Assembly (NCBI RefSeq): GCF_005491205.1
Contig: NZ_CP028035.1
Location: 620,001 to 684,000 of the forward strand
Direction of reading: 5' to 3'
Origin: Nissabacter sp. SGAir0207
GTDB lineage: Bacteria; Pseudomonadota; Gammaproteobacteria; Enterobacterales; Enterobacteriaceae
DNA length: 64,000 nt
The position numbers and the translations under genes are program-made. Shown piece after piece: positions 20,506 to 29,813 of the stretch (within the stretch, counting starts at the first letter, position 1; each line of letters opens with the position of its first letter). Below the pieces are notes generated by a model, which saw only the letters and a list, made by a program, of their open reading frames with translations, did not search any database and had not been told where the DNA came from.

Positions 20506-21213
20506 TTAGCCTTTTCGCTGCTGGCAAGCCTGCTGCACGTAGGGGTTGTGGTTGCCCTGCACGGCGGCGATGCGGTTGTCACGCTCGCACTCCCAAGCGG
20601 TGACCGGATACTGACGGTTCCAGACGTCAAACAGCTGGGTCTGCTGGCTGGAGAGGCGCAACTGGTAGCGATCACGCATGTAGAAGTAGGTGCGGGCGAT
20701 GGAGCCACGCGCGCGTGCCGGTGGCTCGGCGCTCTTGTCCTTGAAATCGACCTTCATCTCACAGCGGCCATACTGGCCTTCGCCGCCGCGCCACTGGCTG
20801 TAGAGGAAGTTGCCGCGATCGCCATTCACTTCGCCGACCGCCGGCTGCAAATTGTGCAGGTCGGTTTCAATGCGGCGGTACTCCTTATCTTTCACGCAGT
20901 TTTTGCGGCCGCCCTCCTGCCAGCACTGGCGCTGGTGGCCAAACTGCCAGGCTGGCACCACGTGCTCCCACTCAATGCGGTTGGCGCGCAGGGCGCTTTT
21001 GCGCACCTGATAGCCGCAGGAGGCGAGATCCGGGATCCCTTTCTTGCCCTGCCAGTTGATTTTACAGCCGCAGTAGAAGTCACCGGGCGCGCCCTGATGA
21101 ATCTTGACCGCTTCCGCCTTGGCCTGGCTGAAGTTATTGATCTCTTTTGCGACGCCGCTAAACGGCAGCAGAGCGCCGGTAACAAGGAGGGTAAACCAGA
21201 TTTTGCGAGACAT
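20506..21213 (-). CDS. endA: Endonuclease I
   Basis: Periplasmic non-specific double-strand DNA endonuclease. 235 residues; signal peptide about 1-22 (LLPFSGVA then KEINNF). Catalytic His84 in EWEHVVPAW, then the conserved [19 protein letters not shown] block. Eight cysteines are consistent with disulfide-stabilised export. Confidence 0.96.
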   Translation of the reverse strand: MSRKIWFTLLVTGALLPFSGVAKEINNFSQAKAEAVKIHQGAPGDFYCGCKINWQGKKGIPDLASCGYQVRKSALRANRIEWEHVVPAWQFGHQRQCWQEGGRKNCVKDKEYRRIETDLHNLQPAVGEVNGDRGNFLYSQWRGGEGQYGRCEMKVDFKDKSAEPPARARGSIARTYFYMRDRYQLRLSSQQTQLFDVWNRQYPVTAWECERDNRIAAVQGNHNPYVQQACQQRKG

Positions 21214-21299
21214 ATTCCAAAACTGCCTGAAGAGAAAAGGGGGAGAGTAACGGATGCGTAACAGCGAGGCAAATCAATGGATACATTTTGCCGACAGGC

Positions 21300-21812
21300 T
21301 CACGCGCGCCCCGGCTCATCCGGTTGCAGCAGGCCGCCGCACTGGCGGCAACGGTACTCCGCCTCCTTGCGCTGCACGCGATTGTGGCGGCGCAGCGTCA
21401 GCTCATGTTTCTGGCAGCCGCAGCGGTAGGGGAAGGTCTTGCTCTGCACCGAGGCGATGCCAAACGAGTGGGTACGGTGTGCCGGTACGCCAAGCACCGA
21501 CTCCATCATCCACTGCCACTGCTTGCCATGTGGCGGCACGCGGCCAAAGTGGCGGTGCACCAGCAGGTGCGCCAGCTCATGCGGGATCACCTGATCGATA
21601 AACGCCTGCTGGTTCTCCAGCAGCAGCACCGGGTTGAGGCGAATCTCCCAGCGCTCGAGCCAGGCGGTGCCCGCGGACGTGCCGCGCTGCTGGTAGAGCA
21701 GGGCGGGTTCCGGGTAATCCGTGCCCAGCCGCGCATTGGCCTGCCGCAGTGACTGGCGCAGGCGGAGCATCACGGCCTGTTGCAGGGCGATGGGAAGGCG
21801 GACGGGTTTCAT
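21300..21812 (-). CDS. sprT: SprT family zinc metalloprotease-like protein
   Basis: 170 residues from [14 protein letters not shown]. Zinc site HELAH at 78-82, plus a C-terminal zinc ribbon with CGC and CRQCG. Related to eukaryotic Spartan; bacterial role unclear. The start was chosen from the family N-terminus over an in-frame upstream start at 21848 that overlaps the galP terminator. Confidence 0.94.
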   Translation of the reverse strand: MKPVRLPIALQQAVMLRLRQSLRQANARLGTDYPEPALLYQQRGTSAGTAWLERWEIRLNPVLLLENQQAFIDQVIPHELAHLLVHRHFGRVPPHGKQWQWMMESVLGVPAHRTHSFGIASVQSKTFPYRCGCQKHELTLRRHNRVQRKEAEYRCRQCGGLLQPDEPGRA

Positions 21813-21848
21813 AGGCGGCAGGATAGTGAACCTGGCCGGCGCTGGCAA

Positions 21849-21876
21849 TAAAAAAGGGCGCCCCGAGGGGCGCCCT
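21849..21876 (-). terminator. galP intrinsic terminator
   Basis: On the minus strand GGGCGCCCC and GGGGCGCCC form a long stem followed by TTTTTTATTG. Confidence 0.85.
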
Positions 21877-21896
21877 TCACTGGCTGTGGTGCGGAA

Positions 21897-23300
21897 TCAG
21901 TCGCGGGAACCGATGTCACGCAGCTTCTTGCCGGCCATCAGGTTGCGCTCGATGTGCTCCAGCGAGACGTTTTTGGTCTCCGGGATCAGCGCGATGGTGA
22001 TGAAGATGAACACCACGTTCAGCGCGCCATAGACCCAGAAGGTGTTGGCGTTGCCGAGGCTGTCCAGCATGGTCAGGAAGGTCGCGCCGACCACCATGTT
22101 GGCGATCCAGTTGGTCGCGGTGGAGATGGTGATGCCGAAGTCACGCCCTTTCAGCGGCTGGATCTCGGAGCAGAGCACCCAGATCAGCGGGCCGGCGCTC
22201 ATGGCGAAGCCAACGATGAACATCAGCAGCATGGCGATGGCGAAGTACTTGGCGCCCATCGACTCGACACCGATGTGCAGCATGGTGCCCAGGATACCCA
22301 TGCCAACCGCCATCACCATGAAGCCCAGCTTCAGGGTCGGCTTGCGGCCCCAGCGGTCTACCAGACCGATGGCGATGAAGGTCGCCAGCACGTTCACCAG
22401 ACCAACGATCACCGTGCCCCACATCTGCTGGGAGGTGCTGGCGAAGCCCGCCAGGCCGAAGATTTTCGGCGCGTAGTACATGATGACGTTCATGCCGGTG
22501 AACTGCTGCATCACCTGCAACAGGATGCCGAGGAACACCGCGCGGCGGAAGTTCGAGTTGCTCTTGAACAGCGCCCAGCCAGACTGCTTCACCTTCAGGC
22601 TTTCACGGATCTCATCCAGCTCACGCTTGGCCTGCTCGCTGGTGTCACGCAGCTTCTCCAGCACGCGGCGCGCCTTCTCGTTGCTGCCACGGGCCGCCAG
22701 CCAGCGCGGGCTGTCCGGCAGGAAGAAGACCCCTACCAGCAGCAGGAGCGCCGGGATGGTGATCACGCCCAGCATCCAGCGCCATGCGCCGCTGTAGCTG
22801 AAGCCGGTGTCGGAGAGGTAAGCGCCCAGGATGCCGATGGTGATCATCAGCTGGTACATGGAGATCATGCTGCCGCGGATGCGCTCCGGCGCAATCTCAG
22901 AGAGGTAGATCGGCGCGGTATAGGACGCGATGCCAACTGCCAGACCGAGCAGCACGCGTGCGATGATCAGCACGTCCACGTTCGGGGCCAGTGCAGAGGC
23001 CAGAGAGCCAATCACAAACAGCACTGCGCCGATCATCAAACTATATTTACGGCCAATGCGGAAGTTGAGCCAGCCACTGCCGACCGCGCCTACGGCGGCG
23101 CCGAACATCATGGAGCTGACCACCCACTCTTGTTGATGGTTGGTTATCTGGAACTCATCGCTCAAGAACGGCAACGCCCCAGCGATGACGCCGATGTCCA
23201 GGCCAAACAGCAGCCCAGCCAGCGCGGCAAGAAAACAAACAAAGAAGGTGATTCTGGCACTTGAGCCAGTTCCCTCTTTGCTTAGCGTAAGGTTACTCAT
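21897..23300 (-). CDS. galP: Galactose:H+ symporter
   Basis: Major-facilitator sugar/proton symporter importing galactose and glucose. 467 residues with 12 predicted transmembrane segments. Sugar-porter motifs: [14 protein letters not shown] in TM1, GRKYS loop, [57 protein letters not shown], and the end PETKNVSLE. Its promoter region holds GalR/GalS-like operators, agreeing with galactose use. Confidence 0.96.
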   Translation of the reverse strand: MSNLTLSKEGTGSSARITFFVCFLAALAGLLFGLDIGVIAGALPFLSDEFQITNHQQEWVVSSMMFGAAVGAVGSGWLNFRIGRKYSLMIGAVLFVIGSLASALAPNVDVLIIARVLLGLAVGIASYTAPIYLSEIAPERIRGSMISMYQLMITIGILGAYLSDTGFSYSGAWRWMLGVITIPALLLLVGVFFLPDSPRWLAARGSNEKARRVLEKLRDTSEQAKRELDEIRESLKVKQSGWALFKSNSNFRRAVFLGILLQVMQQFTGMNVIMYYAPKIFGLAGFASTSQQMWGTVIVGLVNVLATFIAIGLVDRWGRKPTLKLGFMVMAVGMGILGTMLHIGVESMGAKYFAIAMLLMFIVGFAMSAGPLIWVLCSEIQPLKGRDFGITISTATNWIANMVVGATFLTMLDSLGNANTFWVYGALNVVFIFITIALIPETKNVSLEHIERNLMAGKKLRDIGSRD

Positions 23301-23333
23301 TGGGCCTCCAAGACGGCATCTATTACTTAGTTA

Positions 23334-23339
23334 ACTATA
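23334..23339 (-). promoter_or_regulatory. galP -10 element (predicted)
   Basis: TATAGT on the minus strand, about 33 bp upstream of the start codon. The CRP-like site centre would lie near -41 to -45. Confidence 0.45.
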
Positions 23340-23363
23340 TTATTTGCCCAGTCGCTCTGATAA

Positions 23364-23379
23364 AGTGCGCCAGATCACA
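23364..23379 (-). promoter_or_regulatory. CRP-like site upstream of galP
   Basis: AGTGC-N6-TCACA: one half perfect, the other 3/5. Adjacent to the GalR operator and at a class II distance from the predicted -10. Confidence 0.45.
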
Positions 23380-23383
23380 CTTA

Positions 23384-23397
23384 TGTAATCGGTTACA
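23384..23397 (-). promoter_or_regulatory. GalR/GalS operator 1 of galP
   Basis: TGTAA-TCGG-TTACA is a perfect inverted repeat fitting the GalR core GTGNAANCGNTTNCAC. Confidence 0.75.
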
Positions 23398-23566
23398 CCT
23401 ATTGTAGCCAGGTATATTACTGATTAATCGACCCTTCCTTACCCCAGCCTCGGGGCAAAAAAGCGTGCGCCAGATTATTTGATGAAGCTCCCTGAAAGAG
23501 CAATCAGATTTTGGCGAAAATTTATAAAGTAAATTTATAAGTTATTGTTATTGGTGCCTCTTTTGC

Positions 23567-23582
23567 GTGTAATCGGTTTCAG
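23567..23582 (-). promoter_or_regulatory. GalR/GalS operator 2 of galP
   Basis: GTGTAATCGGTTTCAG is a second match to the operator core, about 185 bp from operator 1. The spacing would allow looping between repressor dimers. Confidence 0.6.
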
Positions 23583-23693
23583 TTATCAGAGAAATACGCA
23601 GGGCTTTCGCCAGACGTAATAATTTTCTGTTTTGTCGTCAGGTAAACCGCGCTACCCGTGGGGGAAAACTGGCGGGGTGAGTGCAATGCATAC

Positions 23694-23727
23694 AAAAACG
23701 CCCCGGCAGGGTTCCCGGCCGGGGCGC
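23694..23727 (-). terminator. metK intrinsic terminator
   Basis: On the minus strand GCCCCGGC...GCCGGGGC followed by GTTTTTG. Confidence 0.8.
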
Positions 23728-23743
23728 AGAGTAGCGGGAAAAC

Positions 23744-24898
23744 TTATTTCAGGCCAGCGGCATCACGCAGCTGAGCGGCCTTGTCGGTCTTCTCCCACGG
23801 GAAGTGTTCGCGACCGAAGTGACCGTAGGCTGCCGTCTCTTTGTAGATCGGGTGCAGCAGGTCCAGCATCTGGATCAGGCCGTACGGGCGCAGGTCGAAG
23901 AACTCACGCACCAGCAGGGTGAGCTGCTCGGTGGAGACTTTCTCGGTGCCGAAGGTTTCCACCATGATGGAGGTCGGCTCAGCCACGCCGATGGCGTAGG
24001 AGACCTGGATCTCACAGCGGTCAGCCAGACCGGCCGCCACAATGTTTTTCGCCACGTAGCGCGCCGCGTAGGCCGCAGAGCGGTCAACCTTGGACGGGTC
24101 TTTGCCTGAGAAGGCACCGCCGCCGTGGCGCGCCATGCCGCCGTAGGTATCAACGATGATTTTACGGCCGGTCAGGCCGCAGTCGCCCATTGGGCCGCCG
24201 ATCACGAAACGGCCAGTCGGGTTGATGAAGTACTTGGTGGACTCCGTCAGCCACTCAGCCGGCAGCACAGGCTTGATGATCTCTTCCATCACCGCTTCTT
24301 GCAGCTCTTTCTGGCCAATGTCTTCCGCGTGCTGGGTGGAGAGCACCACGGCGTCGATGCCGACAATCTTGCCGCCATCGTACTGGAAGGTGACCTGGCT
24401 CTTGGCGTCCGGGCGCAGCCACGGCAGGATGCCGCTCTTGCGCACTTCAGACTGGCGCTGCACCAGACGGTGCGCGTAGGTGACCGGTGCTGGCATCAGC
24501 ACATCGGTCTCATTGGTGGCGTAGCCAAACATCAGGCCCTGATCGCCCGCGCCCTGCTCCAGTGGATCAGTACGGTCAACACCCTGGTTAATGTCCGGGG
24601 ACTGCTTGCCAATGGCGCTCAGGACGGCGCAGGAGTTGGCGTCGAAGCCCATGTCAGAGTGGACGTAGCCGATTTCGCGCACGGTGTTACGGGTGATCTC
24701 TTCGATATCTACCCAGGCGCTGGTGGTGATCTCGCCACCTACCATCACCATGCCGGTTTTGACATAGGTTTCGCACGCGACGCGCGCTTTCGGGTCCTGC
24801 TCCAGGATGGCGTCCAGGACAGCATCGGAAATCTGGTCAGCGATCTTATCCGGATGTCCTTCTGATACAGATTCGGACGTAAAGAGGTGTTTAGCCAT
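23744..24898 (-). CDS. metK: S-adenosylmethionine synthetase
   Basis: Makes SAM from methionine and ATP. 384 residues from [18 protein letters not shown], equal to the E. coli length; an in-frame upstream start at 24910 was rejected. Motifs: SEGHPDK (about 11-17), [28 protein letters not shown]. Divergent from speA across an 844-bp region; SAM also feeds polyamine synthesis. Confidence 0.98.
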   Translation of the reverse strand: MAKHLFTSESVSEGHPDKIADQISDAVLDAILEQDPKARVACETYVKTGMVMVGGEITTSAWVDIEEITRNTVREIGYVHSDMGFDANSCAVLSAIGKQSPDINQGVDRTDPLEQGAGDQGLMFGYATNETDVLMPAPVTYAHRLVQRQSEVRKSGILPWLRPDAKSQVTFQYDGGKIVGIDAVVLSTQHAEDIGQKELQEAVMEEIIKPVLPAEWLTESTKYFINPTGRFVIGGPMGDCGLTGRKIIVDTYGGMARHGGGAFSGKDPSKVDRSAAYAARYVAKNIVAAGLADRCEIQVSYAIGVAEPTSIMVETFGTEKVSTEQLTLLVREFFDLRPYGLIQMLDLLHPIYKETAAYGHFGREHFPWEKTDKAAQLRDAAGLK

Positions 24899-25047
24899 TA
24901 TCTTCTTCACCTTGAGAAAACGGGTTAATAACTACTGCATGGCGCAGGGCATGCCGAATTGAATAGAGGTAAGCTTGGCTTCCCCGGGGGTCTGAAATGC
25001 ATCCTGCAATGCCCGCAGACAAGCCGATCGCAGTTCATTGGTTAACC

Positions 25048-25053
25048 AGTATA
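25048..25053 (-). promoter_or_regulatory. metK -10 element (predicted)
   Basis: TATACT on the minus strand, adjoining the MetJ-like boxes on their downstream side. It leaves a metK leader of about 140 nt. Confidence 0.5.
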
Positions 25054-25076
25054 GACGGATTAACATCTGGACGGCT
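25053..25076 (-). promoter_or_regulatory. Tandem MetJ (met box) array
   Basis: Three contiguous octamers AGACGGAT, TAACATCT, GGACGGCT score 6/8, 5/8 and 6/8 against AGACGTCT. Tandem met boxes in front of metK are expected for MetJ-SAM repression. Confidence 0.55.
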
Positions 25077-25189
25077 ATTTTAGGTCAGCTTTTGGCCGGA
25101 TTGCCAGCGCTTTTTTGCAGGCGTGTTGCAGCACAATGGGCGTGACTGCACAAGGCGTAGCCTGACAAAGCCGGGGGCACATTTTCATT

Positions 25190-25218
25190 TTGCAATTTCA
25201 GTCTGATACCGGTATAAC
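25190..25218 (+). promoter_or_regulatory. Predicted speA promoter
   Basis: TTGCAA and TATAAC separated by exactly 17 bp, reading toward speA. The start point would be near 25225, about 520 nt before the speA ATG. Confidence 0.55.
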
Positions 25219-25306
25219 CAGCGCGAATCGGACTGGCGTCCGGCTTATCAACAATTCTCAGAGGCTTGGCTGCTCAAGGGCAGCGTGCGTGGAGGTGGTG
25301 AGTTTA

Positions 25307-25474
25307 ATGACCCGCTGTTTACCGGTTGTTACATTTGTGCAGCTACGGCATCCCATGATGTCACTCGCCACGGCAACCTGCCTTTCTTCCCTCTCTTCAA
25401 CATCTCAACGGTGTTATCCCCCACTGGATGCAACCCAGGATTCCCGGGCCGGCAAGCCTGGTGCCCTGCCTTAA
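25307..25474 (+). CDS. Possible 55-residue leader ORF in the speA 5' region
   Basis: ATG at 25307 preceded at optimal distance (8 nt) by GGAGGTGG, the strongest ribosome site in this intergenic region. The product begins MTRCLPVVTFVQLRHPMM, is rich in Ser/Thr/Pro and has no recognised domain. It could be a translated regulatory leader of speA, or coincidence. E. coli has small ORFs (yqgB, yqgD) in the equivalent gap, but I see no convincing identity with them. Confidence 0.35.
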   Translation: MTRCLPVVTFVQLRHPMMSLATATCLSSLSSTSQRCYPPLDATQDSRAGKPGALP

Positions 25475-25742
25475 CGGCAACGTCTGCGCGCCTGTCCGCG
25501 CGGCTGATTGGGATGCTCTGCGGCGTTACAACCTCCGCTTAACCGGTTTGATACCGGAATAATTCACCTCGTGAGTCGAGGTTTGAACCAGGTGTTTTAC
25601 ACTTATAGGGGTGTTAACGCCCTTACACTGCCGCCATTGCAGCGTTTTATCCTGCGAGCCAGCGCGCGGTGTGGGTTGTTCTCATCTGTTATTACTGTGA
25701 TAGTGGCTGGCCATGTTGTCAGTACAGAACGAGAGGCAAATG

Positions 25743-27722
25743 ATGTCTGATGATATGTTGCACCACCGTCCGTCCGCGTCGGGCGAACCCTTATCTTTGC
25801 GCTCCATGCAGGAGGTTGCCATGAATGATCATAATGCCAGCAAGATGCTGCGCACCTATAACGTCGCCTATTGGGGCAATAACTACTATGACGTCAACGA
25901 ACGGGGCCACATCAGCGTATGCCCGGACCCGGACGTGCCTGAGGCGCGGGTCGATCTGGCAGAGCTGGTCAAGGAGCTGCAACAGGAGGAGGGCCAGCGC
26001 CTGCCCGCGCTGTTCTGCTTCCCGCAGATTTTGCAGCACCGCTTGCGCTCTATCAACGCCGCCTTCAAGCGCGCGCGTGAGTCCTTCGGCTATGAGGGCG
26101 GCTACTTTCTGGTCTACCCGATCAAGGTTAACCAGCACCGTCGCGTGATTGAGTCGCTGATCAACTCCGGCGAACCGCTGGGGCTGGAAGCTGGCTCCAA
26201 GGCGGAGCTGATGGCCGTGCTGGCCCATGCTGGCATGACCCGTTCGGTGATCGTCTGCAACGGCTACAAGGATCGCGAATATATCCGTCTGGCGCTCATT
26301 GGCGAAAAGCTGGGCCACAAGGTCTATCTGGTCATCGAGAAGATGTCCGAGATCAAGATGGTGCTGGAGGAGGCGGAACGCCTGAACGTGGTGCCGCGCC
26401 TTGGCGTGCGTGCGCGTCTGGCCTCGCAAGGTTCCGGCAAGTGGCAGTCGAGCGGCGGCGAGAAGTCGAAATTCGGTCTGGCGGCGATACAGGTGCTGCA
26501 ACTGGTGGAGACGCTGCGCGCGGCGGGCCGCCTCGACAGCCTGCAACTGCTGCACTTCCACCTTGGCTCGCAGCTGGCGAACATCCGTGACATCGCCACC
26601 GGCGTGCGTGAGTCGGCGCGCTTCTACGTCGAACTGCACAAGCTGGGCGTCAACATCCAGTGCTTCGACGTCGGCGGCGGTCTGGGCGTGGACTATGAGG
26701 GCACCCGCTCGCAGTCTGACTGCTCGGTCAACTATGGCCTGAACGAGTATGCCAACAATGTCATCTGGGGCATCGGTCAGGCTTGTAACGAGCACGGCCT
26801 GCCGCACCCGACGGTGATCACCGAGTCTGGCCGCGCCGTGACCGCCCACCACACGGTGCTGGTCTCCAACGTCATTGGCGTGGAGCGCAACGAGTTCAGC
26901 GAGCCGCTGCCGCCGACCGAGGAGGCACCGCGCGCGTTGCAGAGCCTGTGGGGCACCTGGCAGGAGATGCATGACCCGGCCAACCGCCGTTCGCTGCGTG
27001 AGTGGCTGCATGACAGCCAGATGGATCTGCATGACGTCCACACCCAGTACGCCCACGGGATGCTCGACCTGACCAACCGTGCCTGGGCCGAGCAGCTCTA
27101 CCTGAACATCTGTAACCTGATCCAGCAGCAGCTGGACCCGAGCAACCGTGCGCACCGCCCGATTATCGATGAGTTGCAGGAGCGTATGGCTGACAAGTTT
27201 TACGTCAACTTCTCGCTGTTCCAGTCGATGCCGGATGCATGGGGCATTGACCAGCTCTTCCCGGTGCTGCCGCTTGAGGGGCTGCACCAGCCGCCGGAGC
27301 GCCGTGCGGTGCTGCTCGACATCACCTGTGACTCCGATGGCACCATCGACCACTATGTGGATGGCGATGGCGTCGCGGCCACCATGCCGATGCCGCCGTA
27401 TGACCCGGAGAACCCGCCGGTGCTGGGCTTCTTTATGGTGGGCGCGTATCAGGAGATTTTGGGCAACATGCACAACCTGTTCGGCGACACCGCGGCGGTT
27501 GACGTCTACGTCTTCCCGGACGGTAACGTCGAGGTGCAGCAGTCTGATGAGGGCGACACCGTGGCCGACATGCTGGAGTATGTCCAGCTTGACCCGAACG
27601 TCCTGCTGACCCGCTTCCGCGATCAGGTGAAAGAGACCGACCTCGACAGCACGCTACAGGCGGAATTCCTGGCGGAGTTTGAGGCGGGCCTCTACGGCTA
27701 TACCTATCTGGAAGACGAGTAA
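25743..27722 (+). CDS. speA: Biosynthetic arginine decarboxylase
   Basis: Converts arginine to agmatine, the first step of the agmatine route to putrescine. 659 residues from MSDDM, the family start, with GAGAGG upstream; in-frame codons at 25713 and 25740 were rejected. PLP lysine near 128 in [21 protein letters not shown] and [11 protein letters not shown] in the barrel; [12 protein letters not shown] carries the active-site cysteine. speB follows after a strong terminator. Confidence 0.97.
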   Translation: MSDDMLHHRPSASGEPLSLRSMQEVAMNDHNASKMLRTYNVAYWGNNYYDVNERGHISVCPDPDVPEARVDLAELVKELQQEEGQRLPALFCFPQILQHRLRSINAAFKRARESFGYEGGYFLVYPIKVNQHRRVIESLINSGEPLGLEAGSKAELMAVLAHAGMTRSVIVCNGYKDREYIRLALIGEKLGHKVYLVIEKMSEIKMVLEEAERLNVVPRLGVRARLASQGSGKWQSSGGEKSKFGLAAIQVLQLVETLRAAGRLDSLQLLHFHLGSQLANIRDIATGVRESARFYVELHKLGVNIQCFDVGGGLGVDYEGTRSQSDCSVNYGLNEYANNVIWGIGQACNEHGLPHPTVITESGRAVTAHHTVLVSNVIGVERNEFSEPLPPTEEAPRALQSLWGTWQEMHDPANRRSLREWLHDSQMDLHDVHTQYAHGMLDLTNRAWAEQLYLNICNLIQQQLDPSNRAHRPIIDELQERMADKFYVNFSLFQSMPDAWGIDQLFPVLPLEGLHQPPERRAVLLDITCDSDGTIDHYVDGDGVAATMPMPPYDPENPPVLGFFMVGAYQEILGNMHNLFGDTAAVDVYVFPDGNVEVQQSDEGDTVADMLEYVQLDPNVLLTRFRDQVKETDLDSTLQAEFLAEFEAGLYGYTYLEDE

Positions 27723-27729
27723 CCTGCCG

Positions 27730-27772
27730 ATCCCCTGGCTGCCGCGCTTGCGGGCGGCCGGGGGATTTTTTT
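27730..27772 (+). terminator. speA terminator
   Basis: Long stem (ATCCCC...GGGGAT with GGC(T)GCCGC/GGGCGGCC inside) followed by a T-run. speB, 62 bp later, therefore depends on read-through or its own promoter. Confidence 0.8.
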
Positions 27773-27833
27773 ATCCCTGAACTGTAGGCGGCCGCCGCGC
27801 GCGGCCCGAATCCATAATAGAAGAGGACGAACT

Positions 27834-28760
27834 ATGAGCACGTTGGGCCATCAAGCCGATAACTCTCTGGTTTCCAATGCGTTTGGTTTTCTGCGTTTTC
27901 CCCTGAACTTCCAGCCGTATGACAGCGACGCGGAGTGGGTCATCACTGGCGTGCCGTTTGACATGGCCACCTCCGGCCGCTCTGGCTCCCGCCTCGGCCC
28001 GGCAGCGATCCGTCAGGTCTCCGTCAACCTCGCGTGGGAAGGCAAGCGCTGGCCGTGGGATTTCGACCTGCGTGAGCGCCTGAAGGTGGTGGATTGCGGC
28101 GACGTGGTGTTCAACTTCGGCGACGCGCAAGACCTGACCGACAAGTTGCAGGCCCACGCGGAGAAGCTGCTGGAGAATGGCAAGCGCCTGCTCACCTTCG
28201 GCGGCGACCACTTCATCAGCCTGCCGCTGCTGCGCGCGCACGCCAAGCACTTCGGCAAGATGGCGCTGGTGCATTTCGATGCCCACACCGACACCTACTC
28301 CAACGGCAGCAAGTTCGATCACGGCACCATGTTCTTCCATGCGCCGAACGAAGGGCTGATCGACCCGGATCACTCGGTGCAGATCGGGATCCGTACCGAG
28401 TTCGACAAGGATCTGGGCTTTACCGTGCTGGATGCCGCGCAGGTCAATGACCGCAGCGTGGATGACATTCTGGCGCAGGTGAAACAGATCGTTGGCGACC
28501 TGCCGGTCTACCTGAGCTTCGACATCGACTGCCTGGATCCGGCCCACGCGCCGGGCACCGGCACCCCGGTGATTGGCGGCCTGACCTCTGACCGCGCGCT
28601 GAAGCTGGTGCGTGGCCTGAAAGATCTGGGTCTGGACATCGTCGGCATGGACATCGTGGAAGTGGCCCCGGCTTACGACCAGTCCGAGATCACCGCGCTG
28701 GCCGCGGCGACGCTGGCGCTGGAGATGCTGCACGTGCAGGCGGACAAGAAGGGCGCCTAA
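27834..28760 (+). CDS. speB: Agmatinase
   Basis: Hydrolyses agmatine to putrescine and urea with a binuclear Mn site. 308 residues. Metal ligands are visible in [15 protein letters not shown] and [18 protein letters not shown]. Completes the arginine route started by speA. Confidence 0.97.
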   Translation: MSTLGHQADNSLVSNAFGFLRFPLNFQPYDSDAEWVITGVPFDMATSGRSGSRLGPAAIRQVSVNLAWEGKRWPWDFDLRERLKVVDCGDVVFNFGDAQDLTDKLQAHAEKLLENGKRLLTFGGDHFISLPLLRAHAKHFGKMALVHFDAHTDTYSNGSKFDHGTMFFHAPNEGLIDPDHSVQIGIRTEFDKDLGFTVLDAAQVNDRSVDDILAQVKQIVGDLPVYLSFDIDCLDPAHAPGTGTPVIGGLTSDRALKLVRGLKDLGLDIVGMDIVEVAPAYDQSEITALAAATLALEMLHVQADKKGA

Positions 28761-28781
28761 GCCTCTCCCGTCCCAATAAAG

Positions 28782-28809
28782 AAAAAGCAGCCCAAGGGCT
28801 GCTTTTTTT
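28782..28809. terminator. Bidirectional terminator speB/loiP
   Basis: AAAAAGCAGCCC-AA-GGGCTGC then seven T. A-run on one side and T-run on the other, between converging genes. Confidence 0.88.
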
Positions 28810-28821
28810 ATGGGGCTTGGA

Positions 28822-29574
28822 TTACTTGCCGGCGGCGATGCGCTCACGGATATGTTTGGCGCGCGCCTCGGAGGAGGGGTGATCGTCAAACCAGCCGATG
28901 CTGTTGCCCTGTTCCAGCTTTGCCAGCTTCTCAAAGCTGGTGGCGAGGCCATTCGGGTCGATGCCGCGCTGCTTCAGCAGGTCAAAGGAGTAGTCATCCG
29001 CCTCGGACTCCTGCTTCTGGGAGAACTGGGCGTTAACGAACTTCTCGCCGATGTCCGCCAGTTCCGACTGCGAGAGCGCGCCGGTGATGCCGCCCAGCGA
29101 GGAGGCGGCGGTGCGCGCGGCAGTGGTGGCGTAGGCCACCTGCATCGCCTTGCGGGTGTGGCCGAGCGCCACGTGGCCCATCTCATGGCCGAGCACGCCC
29201 TCGACCTCATTGTCATCCATCAAATCCATCAGCCCGCTATAGACGCGGATGCAGCCGTTCGCCATCGCCCAGGCGTTGACGTCCTTGGTCAGGTAGACCT
29301 TGTAGTTGGCTGGCTGGCCGTTGATGTTATCGCCGAGCGCGGCGGCGATTTTGGTCAGCCGCTGGCTGTACTCGCTGCTCGCTGGCGCGATCTGGGCTTT
29401 GCTGTCCATCTCTTCGCAGGACTGGACGCTCAGGGCCTTCACCTGCGCATCACTGAGGGTCGCCGCCTGAAAAGCCTGCGCGCCGGATTGCAGTAAAGAT
29501 TGGGAGTTCATGTTCTGGCAACCCGCCAGCAGGGCGGTGATGCCAATGGCTAACAGCGCAGGGCGCATCTTCAT
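28822..29574 (-). CDS. loiP: Outer-membrane metalloprotease LoiP (M48 family)
   Basis: Lipoprotein zinc protease. 250 residues from MKMRPALL; lipobox LLAGC with Cys19; zinc motif HEMGH at 130-134 and ESEADDYSFD supplying the third ligand. E. coli LoiP cleaves Phe-Phe bonds and works with BepA and YcaL in outer-membrane quality control. Confidence 0.95.
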   Translation of the reverse strand: MKMRPALLAIGITALLAGCQNMNSQSLLQSGAQAFQAATLSDAQVKALSVQSCEEMDSKAQIAPASSEYSQRLTKIAAALGDNINGQPANYKVYLTKDVNAWAMANGCIRVYSGLMDLMDDNEVEGVLGHEMGHVALGHTRKAMQVAYATTAARTAASSLGGITGALSQSELADIGEKFVNAQFSQKQESEADDYSFDLLKQRGIDPNGLATSFEKLAKLEQGNSIGWFDDHPSSEARAKHIRERIAAGK

Positions 29575-29712
29575 ACAATTAACTTCCTGTGAGGTATAAC
29601 AAGGGAACCGGCAAAGCATAACCCAACCGTAAAGAAAACGTTAAGCTATGCGACAGACATGGCCCGGCATAGACCATTTTTCCGAAAATGTGCGGCAAAA
29701 TGGCTGACAAGT

Positions 29713-29728
29713 TGTGATCCCTTTCACA
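29713..29728 (+). promoter_or_regulatory. Perfect CRP box between loiP and tktA
   Basis: TGTGATCCCTTTCACA matches TGTGA-N6-TCACA exactly. It lies 86 bp upstream of the tktA ATG and 140 bp upstream of divergent loiP, so either may be the target. Confidence 0.7.
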
Positions 29729-29813
29729 AATAGTTTTAAGGATTGCCGATTCAATGCGGAGTCTGACAAAATGCCTCACTTATTAGCTTCTTTAATCCGA
29801 CCTGGAGTTGAAC

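Larger units (their letters stand above)
23301..23743. other. galP control region and metK 3' region
   Basis: 443 bp without a gene. It holds the metK terminator at its upper end, two GalR-like operators, a CRP-like site and a galP -10 element, all listed separately. The central part (about 23400-23560) is AT-rich with nothing recognised. Confidence 0.7.
24899..25742. other. Long divergent metK-speA intergenic region
   Basis: 844 bp. Near metK are MetJ-like boxes and a -10. At 25190-25218 is a well-formed plus-strand promoter, giving a speA leader of roughly 520 nt. That leader holds a small ORF with a strong Shine-Dalgarno (25307-25474) and small hairpins: CCGGT-TTGAT-ACCGG near 25545 and ACCTCG-TGAGT-CGAGGT near 25566. 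No known riboswitch was recognised. Confidence 0.6.

Noticed and set aside
21954..23264. 436-codon frame opposite galP
   Set aside because: Composition is an Asp/His/Gln-rich mirror of a membrane protein gene, with no ribosome site; galP is clearly the real gene.
24899..25060. SAM riboswitch before metK
   Set aside because: No aptamer-like helices seen; MetJ-like boxes at 25053-25076 give the expected control for this order of bacteria.
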